64,000 bases of DNA from Trametes villosa. Its lineage: Eukaryota > Basidiomycota > Agaricomycetes > Polyporales > Polyporaceae. The translations under genes and the position numbers were made by a program. This document shows positions 38,207 to 49,555 of this stretch, in pieces. Under the pieces are notes generated by a model, which was not told where the DNA came from, did no database searches, and worked only from the letters and a program-made list of their open reading frames with translations. The stretch is from NCBI GenBank assembly GCA_002964805.2, contig PUDQ02000047.1:310001-374000 (forward strand). Direction: 5' to 3'. Positions within the stretch are counted from its first letter, which is position 1, and each line of letters opens with the position of its first letter.

Positions 38207-40012
38207 TCAACGCGGGGAAATATCTTCCGCGCGCACAAGTGCATCCGCTCCCTCCTCGCGCACGACGACATACTCATTCCACCTCCAGCGCGGACCGTAG
38301 TACGGCGTCCGGAGCCAGATTGTTTGTAAAGACGGCGCGCCTGCGCCCGCGAGCGCGTCCGCGAGCGCCTGCAGTCTGCTCGCAAACTCCTCGAGCCAGG
38401 CCAGGTCGTACGCGGGATGCAGCCTGCCGAAGTGCATATCCCGGTAGTACGGTCGAGGGGTGTTTGGGAGGTCGAGGTGGATGTGAACGGTCTGTAGGCG
38501 GGGAAGTGCGCCCAGCATGCGCAGGAGACGGCCCTGCCGGCGGACGCGTCGACCGTAAGCTCGCCGTGATACTCCGTATATGCGAGTGCGCCGGCACTTA
38601 CCAGTCTTGGCTCGGTGTCTGCATTCCCCGCTCGGTACTGGATCAACTTCAAGGTCGTCAACGCGGGGAACGATGTCCCGATGTGTTGGAGCAGTGCTTC
38701 GTCCGCATCGTCTTCTTGATATTCGAGCTGCAAAAGGGAGAGGTTCGGGCACCGGCACCGCCGCAGTATGTCGAGCATCTCCGAGGACCTGAGGAGCGGC
38801 CACTGCCAGCGAATACCGACCGGAGACAGATCCCACGCATAATTGCAGACAGCGTTCATTGTATGCGGGGTGTAGCGTAGCGACAAGCTTTCGAGCGTTG
38901 ACGGGAGAGCGTCGTAGACCTGGTCCTGTACCTGAGGACAGGAGAGCGTGAGATGGCGGAGATCCGGCCAGGGCCACTCAGCGACGTGGTGTAGAGGCCA
39001 GAACGGTTGAGGAGGGGCGCCCTCGGCTAGGGCGAGCTTGAGCTCGAGGCGGCGGAGAAGGGGCATGTGCGCGAACATGGAGATGAGAGGGAGCGGGGGG
39101 TTGCCGATTGTGATGTGTTCGCCGCGGAGGCACAGCTCTCGCAAGTTCGGCCATGTGAGCGTAGTGCATATCTCGTCGAGAGGGGCCATCTCCGTAACGA
39201 GGGTCAACTTCTCGAGTGTCTGGTGGGTTCTCTGAATGATGAGCGACACTGCTTGGTGTGCTGAGGGGTTGGTCATATTCCGCCACGAGCAGTAGTCCTT
39301 CATCGTATAGCTGAAGAACGTCAGAGGAACGCAGTCATCGAGCGCCAATTCTTCGCCCGGCAAGAGGCTGGGCGCGATACAATGACCATAGACAGTGAAA
39401 TGTCGGAGGAATGGGAGGGAAAGGACGAGCTGAACGACCGACCGGGGGATGCCGTGTACTTCGTAGTTGTAAAGTGTGAATGATACGGACTGCAGCCGCG
39501 GCATTCTCCGCAAGACCCTGGCGAGGAAAGGCGTGCTGTAAATCCCGCACAGGAGTGGATCGGGAGTGTGTCGTAGCCGGCGACTTGGAGGGTTCGTGAA
39601 GTCACTAATTCGTGGCCTATCCTTGCACTGGTCTTGAAAGTGAAGAACGCTGAGCGAGAACATGCGTGAGCGCTACTATGCCATCGCCTCGGGATTTGGC
39701 ATGGTCGAGTTCTCGCTTACCTGATGTACGGCCGCACAGGCCGAGGAAAAAAAATTTATACGTTTAACGGGGAAGTGGGTTTTCAAGGTACGTTCTTTGA
39801 ACAGGAAGGGTAGGCAGCGCAGCCGGATTCTGTTGCATGTTTGAGACAGAGAGGAAATGGAGTTCAAGTTGGTGGTAGCAGCAGTCTCGATAATCAGATC
39901 TAGGACATCGTACGTCGTTGAGCACAAGAATGCTGCAACGCCTGATATGAGCGGCCCGTTGCACATTATGTACAGACAGTACTTACCAGGGCCGTAAGCA
40001 AATCGAAGACAT
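38207..40012 (-). pseudogene. F-box/LRR-like protein, copy C, frameshifted in the F-box exon
   Basis: Four exons by comparison with copy D: 40012-39987 (26 nt, as in D), 39932-39721, 39649-38602 and 38533-38207. The first intron is 54 bp in both. In exon 2 the sequence reads AACGACGTACGATGTC where D has AACGACGATGTC, a 4-bp insertion at about 39908-39913. A run of eight T's (39747-39754 on the plus strand as A's) adds one more base. Together they put the F-box out of frame with both the start and the LRR body, which is itself fully open (WPNLRELCLRGEHI, MPLLRRLELKL, CRCPNLSLLQLEY) to the TGA at 38207. An ATG at 39966 could restart the F-box frame, but the T-run still breaks the join to the body. 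Confidence 0.75.
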
Positions 40013-40167
40013 GACGGTTAAAGCAAGCGAACGACGCTCGAGTGAGTGGTGGAAGGGATTAGATAACCGTGGGAAAGCGTGTGTAGTACTACCAGTCACT
40101 GCGAGCTCTGGCAAGTGAGTACTTACTTACTCTCTCCCGACGAATACACTCACACTGGCAGTTAGTT
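40013..40167. promoter_or_regulatory. 155-bp divergent region between F-box copies C and D
   Basis: The two paralogues start head to head here with matching exon and intron sizes, so this is the axis of an inverted duplication and the only space for both promoters. No TATA box seen. Confidence 0.4.
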
Positions 40168-41973
40168 ATGTCTCACAGTAGCCCTGCGTCGTCGTAAGTA
40201 CCTCTTGAACATGATATTCCATAGGCCGCTCATATCAAAATTTGCAGCATTCTCGTTCTCAACGACGATGTCCTCGACCTGATCATCGAGGCTGCTGCTA
40301 TCACCAACCTGAAATCTAACATCTCCTCCCTGTCCAGAACATGCCACAGAATCCGGCTACGCTGCCTACCCTTCCTTTTCAGAGAATGCAGCCGAGAAAT
40401 TCACATTCCCGTGATGCGCATGACGTTCTATCCCCGGCCTGTGCGGCCGTATATAAGGTGGGGTACTCGAGCGCGTCGGACCCCGACGCTGGCGCTGACG
40501 AATGTTACCGCCCAGCGTTCTTCATTTCCGGGACCTATGCAAGGACAGGCCCCGCACTGTTGGCTTCGAGAATGTGCTCCGTCGCCCCCTCCAATACACT
40601 TCGGATCCACTGCTCTGCGGAGTCTACAGCACGCCTTTCCTCGCGAGGGTCCTGCGAAAAATGCCGAGGCTACATACTCTCTCACTGGCCCAGAACAACT
40701 ACGAAGTGCACGGCATTCCCTGGTCTGTTATCCAACTCATCCTTTCCCTCCCACACCTCCGAGATTTTGCCGTCGAAGGTCAGTGTATTGCGCCCAGCCT
40801 CTTGCCGGGCGAAGAGTTGGCGCTCGACGACTGTGTACCTCTGACGTCCTTCTACTACATGCTGAGGGACGGCCGCTCGTGGCGGGCTAGGACCTTCCCC
40901 TCGGAGCACCAAGCACTGTCGGTTATCATTCAGAAAATCCATCGGACAGTCGAGAAGCTGACCCTCGTCACGGAGATCGCCCCTGTTAACGAGATATGCA
41001 CTGCGCTCACATGGCCGAACCTGCGAGAGCTGTGCCTCCGCGGCGAACGCATAACGGTCGGCAGCCCCCCGCTCCCTCTCATCTCCATGTTCACGCACAT
41101 GCCCCTTCTCCGCCGCCTCGAGCTCAAGCTCGGCCAAGCCGAGGGCGTCACTCCTCAACCGTTTTGGCCTCTACACCACGTCGCGGAGTGGCCCTGGCCG
41201 GATCTCCGCCACCTCACGCTCTCCTGTCCCCAGGTGCAGGATCAGGTCTACGACGCTCTCCCGCCAACGCTCGAAAGCCTCTCCTTACGCTATACCCCAC
41301 ATATGATGAACATTGCCTGCCATCGCGCGTGGTACGCAGCTCCAGACAATATCCACTGGCAGTGGCCGCTTCTCAGGTCCTCAGAGATGCTCGACATACT
41401 GCGGCGGTGCCGGTGCCCGAACCTCTCATTTCTGCAGCTCGAGTATCGAGAAGACGACGCAGACGAAGCACTGCTCCAGCACATCGGCGCGTCGTTCCCC
41501 GCGTTGACGACCTTGAAGTTGATCCGGTACCGAGCGGCGGGTACGGAAACCGAGCCAAGCCCACTGGTAAGTGCCCCTATGGCATGTACAGAGTATCCCG
41601 GTGTGCTTACAATCGATGTGACCACCGTCAGGGCCCTCTCCTACGCATGCTGAGCGCGCTCCCCCGTCTGCAGACCGTGCACGTCCACCTCGACCTCCCT
41701 AACACCCCTCGTCCGCACCTCGAGATGCGGCCCTACATAGGGCTCCTCCCCACGCTCTCCGACACCTGGCTCGAGGAGTTCACGGGCAGGCTGCGCGCGC
41801 TTGCGGACGCGCTCGCAGGCTCGGGCGCGCGGTCTCTGGAGGAGATCTGGCTTTGGACGCCGCAGCACGGTTCCAAGCGTTGGAAGTGGAAGCCATTCGC
41901 TGTTGTGCGCGAGGGCGAGGGGGCGGATGCGCCTGTGTGCGCGAAGGAGGTTTTACCCACGTCCACTCCTTGA
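40168..41973 (+). CDS. F-box/LRR-like protein, copy D (intact)
   Basis: Four exons: 40168-40193 (26 nt), 40248-40457, 40516-41566 (1051 nt), 41632-41973; 542 residues. The N-terminus ILVLNDDVLDLIIEAA with CHRIRLRCLPFLF has the look of the degenerate F-box in basidiomycete F-box-like proteins. The rest is a series of Leu-rich segments (MPRLHTLSLA, LPHLRDFAVEG, WPNLRELCLRG, MPLLRRLELKL, FPALTTLKLIRY, LPRLQTVHVHL). Such proteins are expected to act as SCF ubiquitin-ligase adaptors, with the LRR body holding the target; none of this is shown here. It is the reference copy for judging the breaks in copies A, B and C. Confidence 0.85.
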
Positions 41974-42538
41974 TGGGATGTGTTAGCGGATCCCCTGACT
42001 TCATGGCATCGCTGGCTTACCCCTTTGATGTGGTGCAGGTTGGTTGGACCCGGACAGCTGCCCTATGGTACCCAGTAGACCCCGCACAAGAGCGAATCCG
42101 GCGTGTAATCTAGACGGCGCGTGAGCAGCAAGGACGCCGTCGTACCAGGTCAGACCACTACCCGGGTCGACGTCCGTAACGGCCTATGTGATTCGTCCAA
42201 GCAGAAGATTTTACCAGAAGGGAGTCGCCGGGAGGGCGGCTGTTAGAAGCAAACTCACCAAAATACAGTAGTTAAAACCTGAAAGCAAAGACTACATCGG
42301 TCCAACTACGGCCATAAGCATTACTTCAGGCTCGTACTCTAATAGCCGTTAGCCAGTCACTAGTCCTCCTTACAATAGTATCGGTAAGTACTCGTAGCGC
42401 TTAGACCGAGCCGTTCATCCTCCTTGCTTGCTAGTCGACCAACATCACCAGCTTTTTGACACTTCCATTCCGTACACTCTACGCAGCTTGATTTCGTGAA
42501 GCAAATTAAGAGAATCATCCACATCGACCGCGGCGAAC
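41974..42538. other. intergenic
   Basis: No gene or clear signal; presumed promoter of the SUZ-domain gene. Confidence 0.45.
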
Positions 42539-43291
42539 ATGTCTGTCGCCAGCACGAGCACCCCGACTGTCAATTCTGATTCATGGGGCGGCCCTGCAGT
42601 ACGTTCCCCGCCCCGCCTCCTCCAGCACATTGGATAAACGCGTCTCAGACGACCTCAACGGCGAACAAGCTTACGAGCGCAGCCTTGAAGGGCGTGCGCG
42701 ATGATTGGGACGACGATGACGAGGACGACGCGCAAGAGGACGCAGAGGATCCGCAGAGGCTTTGGGAAGAAGCGTGAGTGGCGTCCCGCCTATCGCAGCG
42801 ATGTTACCATCTGAGCCAACTCTAGGAACCAGCGTGCACCTATGCCTCACGTCGTGATTGCGAGGTCGAGTACCAGCGCAGCGGCCACGCTGTCTCCACC
42901 TCCAGCCGCGATACAACCCGTCCTCCGCATCCTCAAACGTCCATCCGCGTCTACGTCTACGTGTTCTAGTGGTACATCGTCGCCCGGCTTGCCGGGAACG
43001 AGCTCCCCGCCGATGGGAGGGTCTCAGTCGTATGCAGCACGCGAAGCTGCCTATCACGCTGCGCGCGAACGAATATTTGGAGACCGCGATGCGGCTGCGC
43101 CCGCTCACTCGACCGCCACGGCGCTGAAGGCCAATCCACCGGTCGCTGCGGTACCAATCGCACGGGAGCCCAAGGGCCCACCCGCCGCCGGACAGTCTGG
43201 GGCAAAATCTCCTGGTGGGCGGGAGCAGGGCGGCGAATCAAGAGGGTTTGCAAGTCGGAGAGGGAAGAGAAGGGGCGGGGGCAAGTCGTGA
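42539..43291 (+). CDS. SUZ-domain (SZRD1-like) putative RNA-binding protein
   Basis: Three exons: 42539-42598, 42649-42773, 42826-43291; 216 residues. An acidic N-terminal segment (DDWDDDDEDDAQEDAED) precedes MPHVVIARSS and PVLRILKRPS, then AAREAAYHAARERIFG, which together form the SUZ motif known to bind RNA. The C-terminus is disordered and ends in a basic Arg/Gly/Lys run (ASRRGKRRGGGKS). The architecture matches small eukaryotic SUZ-domain proteins of unclear cellular role. The gene is convergent with the dipeptidase gene; only 149 bp separate their stop codons. Confidence 0.85.
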
Positions 43292-43440
43292 TCGAGGCCC
43301 CGAGGACGCGTGAGTGCTTGTGTATGCTACCGTATTAACAGTGTATGATCCCCGTAGATGCCGTATCGCCACTATGATCCCTAGCCTCCTCTCAACTTGT
43401 CTTACAACTTGGGGTGTGCGATCGTCTTGCGGCGGACTCT

Positions 43441-45423
43441 TCACTGGTCCTTGGTGGTATCGGAAATCTCGTACAGGTACGTCCCCAGCAACATGCTCTG
43501 TCAGAGTGTATGCATATCAGCACACGCCCGTATGCTCTGCAGAGGCAGCGCGCAAGCGGATACGCACCCCTTTGATGAAGTTGTCGCGATCGATCTTCTC
43601 GTTCGTGGAGCTGCGCGCGGCATCATGAACATTTAAACATCACAGTGTCCACTGGTCATACTGCGGCACTCACTGTGCGCCATCGTCGCCGCGGCCCATG
43701 GGGAGCAAGAGCACGTTCACGCCCAGGTTGTCGGAGAACGTGATTGCGACCGGGATGGAGCCGCCCTCGCGCGTGAGGTCCGGGTCGCGTCCCCAGATTG
43801 TCTGCAACGCGCCATCGCATGCTTCTCAGCGCGGCGGCCTACGGACAACGGCACGGGCACCGGGGCACGCACCTTGGTCGCGCGCTTCGCGGCCTGGTAG
43901 TTCCAGTGCGTGTTGTCCTCGTCCCACGCGTCGGCCTGGTCTAGCGTCTTAAACTCGAGCTTGTTCCGCGTCCCGATCTGTGCGAACTTCTTCTCGACGT
44001 AGGCCTGGACTGCCTCCGCGACCTTGCTCGGCGTCTGCTGCTTTACGGTTCTGCACGCCCGCTCAGCGTAGGCGCAGGATCTGGAGAAGCGCACGCGTAC
44101 CGGATGGAGAACTTGGCAGTGACGGAGTGGGGGATAACGGTCTTCACGCCCGGGCCCGAGTACGCGCCCTCGATGCCGTGCAGGGAGAGCGAGGGGTAGC
44201 GCATGCGGCCCATGAGCAGCTCCGCCTTGTCGTCCGAGAGCCCGACGTGCGCCCCGGTGGACTCGTCGAGGTCCTCTACCGTGTAGTCCATCGCGTCATA
44301 GAAGTTCCTGAGTCACCGCGGCTGTCAGCAACCCAGGACACGGGAGGGGGGAGCCGCGCACGCACCTCTCGGCAACGTCGGGCGGGGGCACCATGCTCTC
44401 GACGTCTTTGACGAGGATCTTGCCGCCTGGCGCGACGAGGCTGCTCATGAGGATCGCGAGGTCCGTCATCGGCTCGTGCACAACGCGCCCGAACATGCCC
44501 GAGTGCAGGTCCTGCGTCGCGCCGGAGACGGTCATCTGGAACGTCACGATGCCGCGAAGGCCGTACGTGAGGCACGGCGTGCGCGTGTTCAGCCAGTAGT
44601 TGTCAGACTACGCCGCGTCCCCACGGTGAGTGGCTCATACATTTCTCGAGGGCGACGGAGCAGCTTACGATGCAAACGCAGGACACGCTCTTGAAGAAGC
44701 CATCGTCTTTCTTCGCCTCCTTGGCGATGAAGTCGTCGAGGCCCTCGCTGCCGCTCTCCTCCATGCCCTCGAAGCAGAAACGCATGTTGACGGGCAACTC
44801 CAGCCCAAGCGACTTGTGCGCTTCGAGCACGTTCAGCCATCCGAGGACGGGGCCCTTGTCGTCCGTCGCGCCGCGCCCCGTCAGGCGCCCCGTCTCCTCG
44901 TTGATGTCGAGTACCCACGGGTCGGTAGCCCAGCCGTCGTCCTTATCCGCCTACGTTATGCAAGTGAGTCCGTATACATCCGCCGCGACAGGGAGAAGAG
45001 CGCACTGGCTGCACGTCGTAATGGCCGTACACCAGGACGGTCTTCTTCTTGGGGTCATTCCCGATCTGGCCGAGGATCACGTAGGGGAGCTGGAGCGGCG
45101 CATCGCCTCCGGTGTCCTTCTGCTCGCCCAGGTCAATGCGCGTAGTCGTGACGCCGAGCTTTTGCAGCTCGCCGTCGAGCCATATCCCCATATCGAAGAC
45201 GTCGGGGCGGTGCTCCGCCTGCACGCTCACGCTGGACGCGCTCAGTCAGCTTACTGGCATCGCGCACGGGGATGCGGGCGTTGGGTACCGACCTTCGTAT
45301 GCCGACAGCGTGCTTGAGCCGTTGGATGAACGAGCCTGCGTTGTCCTCGATGAACTGGATGAACTCGGGGGGCGTGCCCGCAGAGTCCTGCAGGCTAGCC
45401 CGCGTCTGTTGTGAAGTGGACAT
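43441..45423 (-). CDS. Cys-Gly metallodipeptidase, DUG1 type (M20 family)
   Basis: Nine exons: 45423-45293, 45231-45006, 44950-44669, 44607-44366, 44307-44101, 44050-43873, 43801-43674, 43610-43568, 43497-43441; 497 residues, close to yeast Dug1. It is a cytosolic di-zinc peptidase that cleaves Cys-Gly in the glutathione degradation (DUG) pathway. Metal and catalytic blocks are [11 protein letters not shown] (His, Asp), [15 protein letters not shown] (Asp), [13 protein letters not shown] (Glu pair) and GRGDDGAHSTNEKI (C-terminal His). The central [12 protein letters not shown] is the lid-domain motif of the family. A TATATATA box at about 45498-45505 lies about 75 bp upstream of the ATG. Confidence 0.94.
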
Positions 45424-46636
45424 AAGTGCTTATGGACAGTCGATGAAGGTCGCAGCTACTGTGGGGAGATACCAAGCAGCAGGCCATCGCCCACCTGTAT
45501 ATATAGGCACCTGGCGCGATGGTACGTCGTGCACCGTGCACGCCGCCCCACACCTTGTTCGGGGCGCTACACGGTGCACGGTGCATGGCTGAGAGGTGCG
45601 TCCCGTGCTTCGCGCCCATTGTTCCTCGAACGGGGGGCAGATGGCACGGTTGGGGAAGCACTGTGCACTCGAATTGTCGTAAGGCGCGAGGCTTCCCTTC
45701 TTGACGTCCGTGGCATTCGTGGGTTTGGTATTCGTGTGGATTTTTCGCGTCGGCCTTGGTGTGCGGCGAGCAGCACATGAGCATCCCGACGTCACCATGG
45801 TATACGCCGTGCTGTTGGCTGACGTATGGCTGGAGGGGAGTAGACGTACGGGACACGTACATGGCATGGTCTTCCATGGTGCCGCCGGTAGTGTACTCGC
45901 CCCGGCAAGGTCGGTGGCTGAGCTGAAGGGGTATAATCGTCGGGAAGTGCATCTGCTATGAACGACACAATCATCACCCACAGGATCAACAGGTACGATG
46001 CTTCCTAGAGTGACATCGCTATATATACTGATGCTGTCGTTTTCTTAAATCGTTAGGGGCTAGAAACGGTGCTAGGTCGCCAATAATCCAACAGCAGGCT
46101 CACAAGTCTTCCCCTGTTTATGCCCTGAATGGTTGGGGCGCATCTGAAGCCAGCTGCGATGATTTACCCAACGGGTAAATCCCATCCCCACATGGTATCG
46201 TGTATGGTGGAGGCGCTTACCAGCTTTCTACTCACCATTGGTATAAACTTAGGGCCACGGCGCTACCAGCTTCAACGACTGTAAGCTCGAGCCATGGCAG
46301 TCAATTGGTATGAGCAAAAGTCTATGCTCAAATTCAAGTAACTCGACCTGCTCCACGATTTATGCCGGGGGTTCGCCTTCCATTGCACATAGACTACTAG
46401 GCCTTCCAAGACTCAGGGTTCAAGCCTGACCCCGCCACGCCAGCGAGAGCCACGACGGAACCCGCGACTGGAGATATTCTCACAAGGTTCATCCAGCGTG
46501 GGGTTCTTTCCAGCGCTCGCGCAATGACTCGGAGGCAGCTGCGGTGAACATGCGACTATAAAGCGTGTGCACTCCTCCTATGCCCGCACCTCTCCATCTT
46601 GACCCCCAACCACTCGCCCCTCCTCGACGTGCAAAC
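45424..46636. other. divergent intergenic region, 1.2 kb
   Basis: Holds the TATA boxes of both neighbours and a GC-rich hairpin (see 45531-45584). No gene. Confidence 0.5.
45531..45584. repeat. GC-rich inverted repeat with GCACCGTG/CACGGTGC arms
   Basis: Arms 45531-45549 and 45561-45577 pair as GCACCGTG...GCCCC with GGGGC...CACGGTGC. The right arm word is repeated at 45577-45584. It lies about 110 bp upstream of the dipeptidase start. Confidence 0.55.
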
Positions 46637-47493
46637 ATGGCATCCATCGGTACTCTGTACACCATTCCTTCGCAGGCAGCCGGCATACGCGTAAGGACCC
46701 CTCTCCTTCACTCCGGATAGCGTGCCCGTACTGACGTGGAGCGCGCAGATTCGCGCAGTCGCTGCGCTCACCGGGCTCACGGTCGACCTGCCCGAGAACT
46801 ACGTTCACCACCAGGACAACCTGAAGCCCGAATTCCTCTCCAAGTTTCCCCACGGGAAGATCCCCGCCTTCGAGGGCAAGAACGGCTTCAAGCTCTTTGA
46901 GGCCGCTGCGATCGCGCGTTACTGTGAGTACTTCGCTCACCGTTGGCTTGGAATGGACGGGAATACTTGGCTGACGATGCTCACTAGTCGCTACACTCAA
47001 GCCCGAGGCGGGGCTCCTCGGCGCTAACGCCGAAGAGGCTGCGCTCGTAGACCAGTGGGTGTCGTTCGCGGACAGCGAGGTCGCCGCGAACACGACGTTC
47101 CTCTGGCAGCTCATGAACGGCGTGCTCACGCCCTACTCCAAGGCTGTACGTCCTCTGCCTGTATCCCCAGACATATTACCGCTGCTGACCGAGGCGCAGA
47201 TGCACGACACCTCCATCGAGCGCCAGGTGCGCTCGCTCAAGACGCTCGAAGCGAGCCTCGCCGGGCGCGCGTTCCTCGTCGGGGAGCGCCTCACGCTCGC
47301 CGACCTGACCGTGGCGTCCGTCGTGCGGCGCGCGTGCGTCGTCGACGTCGATGCGGCCCTCCGGGCGCAGTTCCCGAACGTCGTGCGCCACTCTGAGGCG
47401 GTCGTTGCGTTGCCGCAGCTGAAGGGCCTCTTTATTGAGGTGAAGTACAGAGAAGAGCCCCTCACGTACGCGGCGCTGCCGAAGGAGAAGTAG
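46637..47493 (+). CDS. glutathione S-transferase of the eEF1B-gamma type, GST domain only
   Basis: Four exons: 46637-46690, 46749-46923, 46988-47145, 47200-47493; 226 residues. The N-terminal thioredoxin-like half has IGTLYTIPSQ, the block IRAVAALTGLTVDLPE and KFPHGKIPAFEGKNGFKLFEAAAIARY. The all-helical half has QWVSFADSEVAANT and LAGRAFLVGERLTLADLTVAS. These match the GST-like N-terminal domain of translation elongation factor 1B gamma. The C-terminal EF1G domain is absent, so it is a stand-alone GST rather than the elongation factor itself. TATAAAG at 46557-46563 sits about 80 bp upstream. Glutathione transferase activity is inferred. Confidence 0.9.
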
Positions 47494-48054
47494 AAAGCGA
47501 GCGCGCTACGCAGGGAGATGTGCGCGTCGAAATTGCACAATGGGCGGGCGGAAAGAACGTGAGTACGGGATGTGAAGTGAAGATCGACCGTTTACTAACA
47601 TATCCCTGGCCTGCAGTTTTTGGAGGATGTGTGGTACTTCAGTGTGGCACTGTGAATGCGCCGTGCGTTAACATTGAAAAGGAAGAAGTGACTCAAGAAT
47701 ATATGACGAAGTGTACCAACATTATACAACTGTTTTTGCTTGGTTTTTGCCTTCGAATGTCTGGGACCATTACTCGGAATCGTGCTTAGCCCTGGGACTG
47801 CTAGAAATATCCTTCACAAGGCCTACTTGTGCATGCTTCGCAAGGGATATGTGTATGTTATCTAGCCAGATGTTATCCACCAACCTCGCACAAACTTGAA
47901 GAGTTTCCTGAGACTCGTGAGAGCACCCCCAAAAGCCAATGCGGGGTGGGCGCCTGTTACCCCGCTTCTCGTGATCGTGTTTGACGCGCGGACGCGTCGC
48001 GCAGCCGCCGGCGCGCGTCATCGTCCTCACACGGCTTGATCACCGACGACGACG
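47494..48054. other. intergenic
   Basis: AT-richer spacer without a gene. Confidence 0.45.
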
Positions 48055-48969
48055 ATGTACGACCCCGAGCGCGACGACGAGGAGACCCAGGAGGACCTCC
48101 TCTCCGCGTACTTTGAGAAGAGCGCGACCGCCGTCCGAGGTTCCTTTGGTCGGTGAGTGTGGCATTTAGCCTATAACATGCACTGTTGCGGATGGGAGGG
48201 TGAACCGGTGAACATGCAGGTTCGAGAAGAGCATAGTGAGGCCGACGGTGCGCTATGTCCTCGCGTCGTATAAGTACCATCCAATACGCTCGGTGAGTGT
48301 CTGACTTGTCAACGGGAATTGCGGGCTGACCGGTGCATCCCAGACATTCCTTACCACCTACGCGGCATTAAGTGCCTTGCCCGTCCTCTCCTTTGTGTGC
48401 GTTCTATCCGCCCCCCCTGTGTGTCCCCTGGCTAAATCACCCGTGTACAGAGGGTTCTCCCTCTTTGTCTTCTCATCCTTCATATTCTTCGCGGTCTGCA
48501 CAGCTCTCCTCGCCGGCTCCTCCGTGATACTCTTCTTTGGTGGGTCTTACTTCTCCTCCCTCGTTTTGCGCGCGACCTCCAAACTAATCACACTGCGATC
48601 CTAGGGTTCTGGCTTGGCTGCACCCTGGCCTTCCTCGGCCTGCTCGCCGTCCCACTCACAGCAGGCATCCTCGCCACGTACCTTCTCCTGCGTCTCGTAT
48701 TCCTCGCCCGCGGCGAAGGATCTTTACGCGCAGGCCTGTCCCAATGGGCCCAAGAGACGAAGGGCCAGTTTGTGAAGAGACCCCGAGAGGTGGACGTTGG
48801 ACCAGGACCCGAAACACAAAGCGCGCAGGAGGCGGTTACGCTTGTCGTGGGGACTGTGACGCTAGACGGGTCGATGCCGGAGGTGCTCGAGGGGAAGGAG
48901 GAGGACGAGTCCGCGCAGTCGGATGTTTTCTCGACGATAGAGACGACGAAGGTGGAGGGGTCGCCCTGA
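48055..48969 (+). CDS. promethin/LDAF1-like lipid-droplet membrane protein
   Basis: Five exons: 48055-48152, 48220-48292, 48344-48396, 48451-48539, 48605-48969; 225 residues. After a short acidic N-terminus and an amphipathic stretch (FEKSIVRPTVRYVLASY), two closely spaced hydrophobic hairpins follow: LSALPVLSFVGFSLFVFSSF and LGCTLAFLGLLAVPLTAGIL. The hydrophilic C-terminal tail is acidic. This layout is that of the promethin family (human LDAF1, yeast Ldo/Osw5 relatives), which works with seipin in the ER to assemble lipid droplets. Exon 3 ends at a GTGCGT donor, chosen because only it reads FVGFSL in phase. Family assignment rests on topology more than on sequence motifs. Confidence 0.7.
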
Positions 48970-49555
48970 GCCGCGTGGCTCCCTGGCTCGGGTTTGGCGG
49001 TGAGGTCGCTGGTATCGCCGAGGGCACTGGAGTGTTCATTACTGTAGTCTATAATCTTTTCCCAGGGTCCGCGTTCCCCCGCATGCACCGATGCAAGGGG
49101 CTTTTGCAGCTGTATGCGCTGCGCAAGGTGTAAAGGAGGATGGGATCGGCTCAGAGTCAGATCGATCGGGGAGATCGCCGTGAAGGGATGCCGGAACTCT
49201 GATTCTGAGTCGCTTGTGAGTTGGCCACCACCCACAGGGATCCACAACTCCTCCGTCGTGTAGCGTGTACCCAAACCTCGCCCCCTCTTGGATAAGTTTC
49301 GGATACGTCGAAAAGGTTCGATATGCCGCTGATAGTTGTTGGATGTGCTTGTCGCTGACAAGTGGCGGCTATAGACCCAGATTACTTCGTCCCTCTCTTT
49401 ACCGGAGATCGATCACTGACACGATCATTGGGGCACCTCGTACTCACAGATTCCTAGACCTCCTCTCCAGATCGCGCGGTGCTTCGAGAGCGAAAGCGAA
49501 CCCGCCTCAAACTTCCCGCCAACACCCTCATCCACGCTGCCCTCACAAATACAAC
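48970..49555. other. intergenic
   Basis: Spacer between the promethin-like gene and biotin ligase; the long antisense frame covering 48588-49361 is judged a shadow. Confidence 0.45.

Noticed and set aside
43314..43636. Plus-strand frames between the SUZ gene and the dipeptidase gene
   Set aside because: They are antisense to the last exons of the dipeptidase gene and show no splice logic of their own.
46415..46440. TCAGG/CCTGA stem with a GTTCAAG loop resembling a T-arm
   Set aside because: Loop register is wrong for a tRNA and no other arm is present.
48588..49361. 257-codon minus-strand frame overlapping the promethin-like gene
   Set aside because: It is antisense to a well-supported five-exon gene and has no family features.
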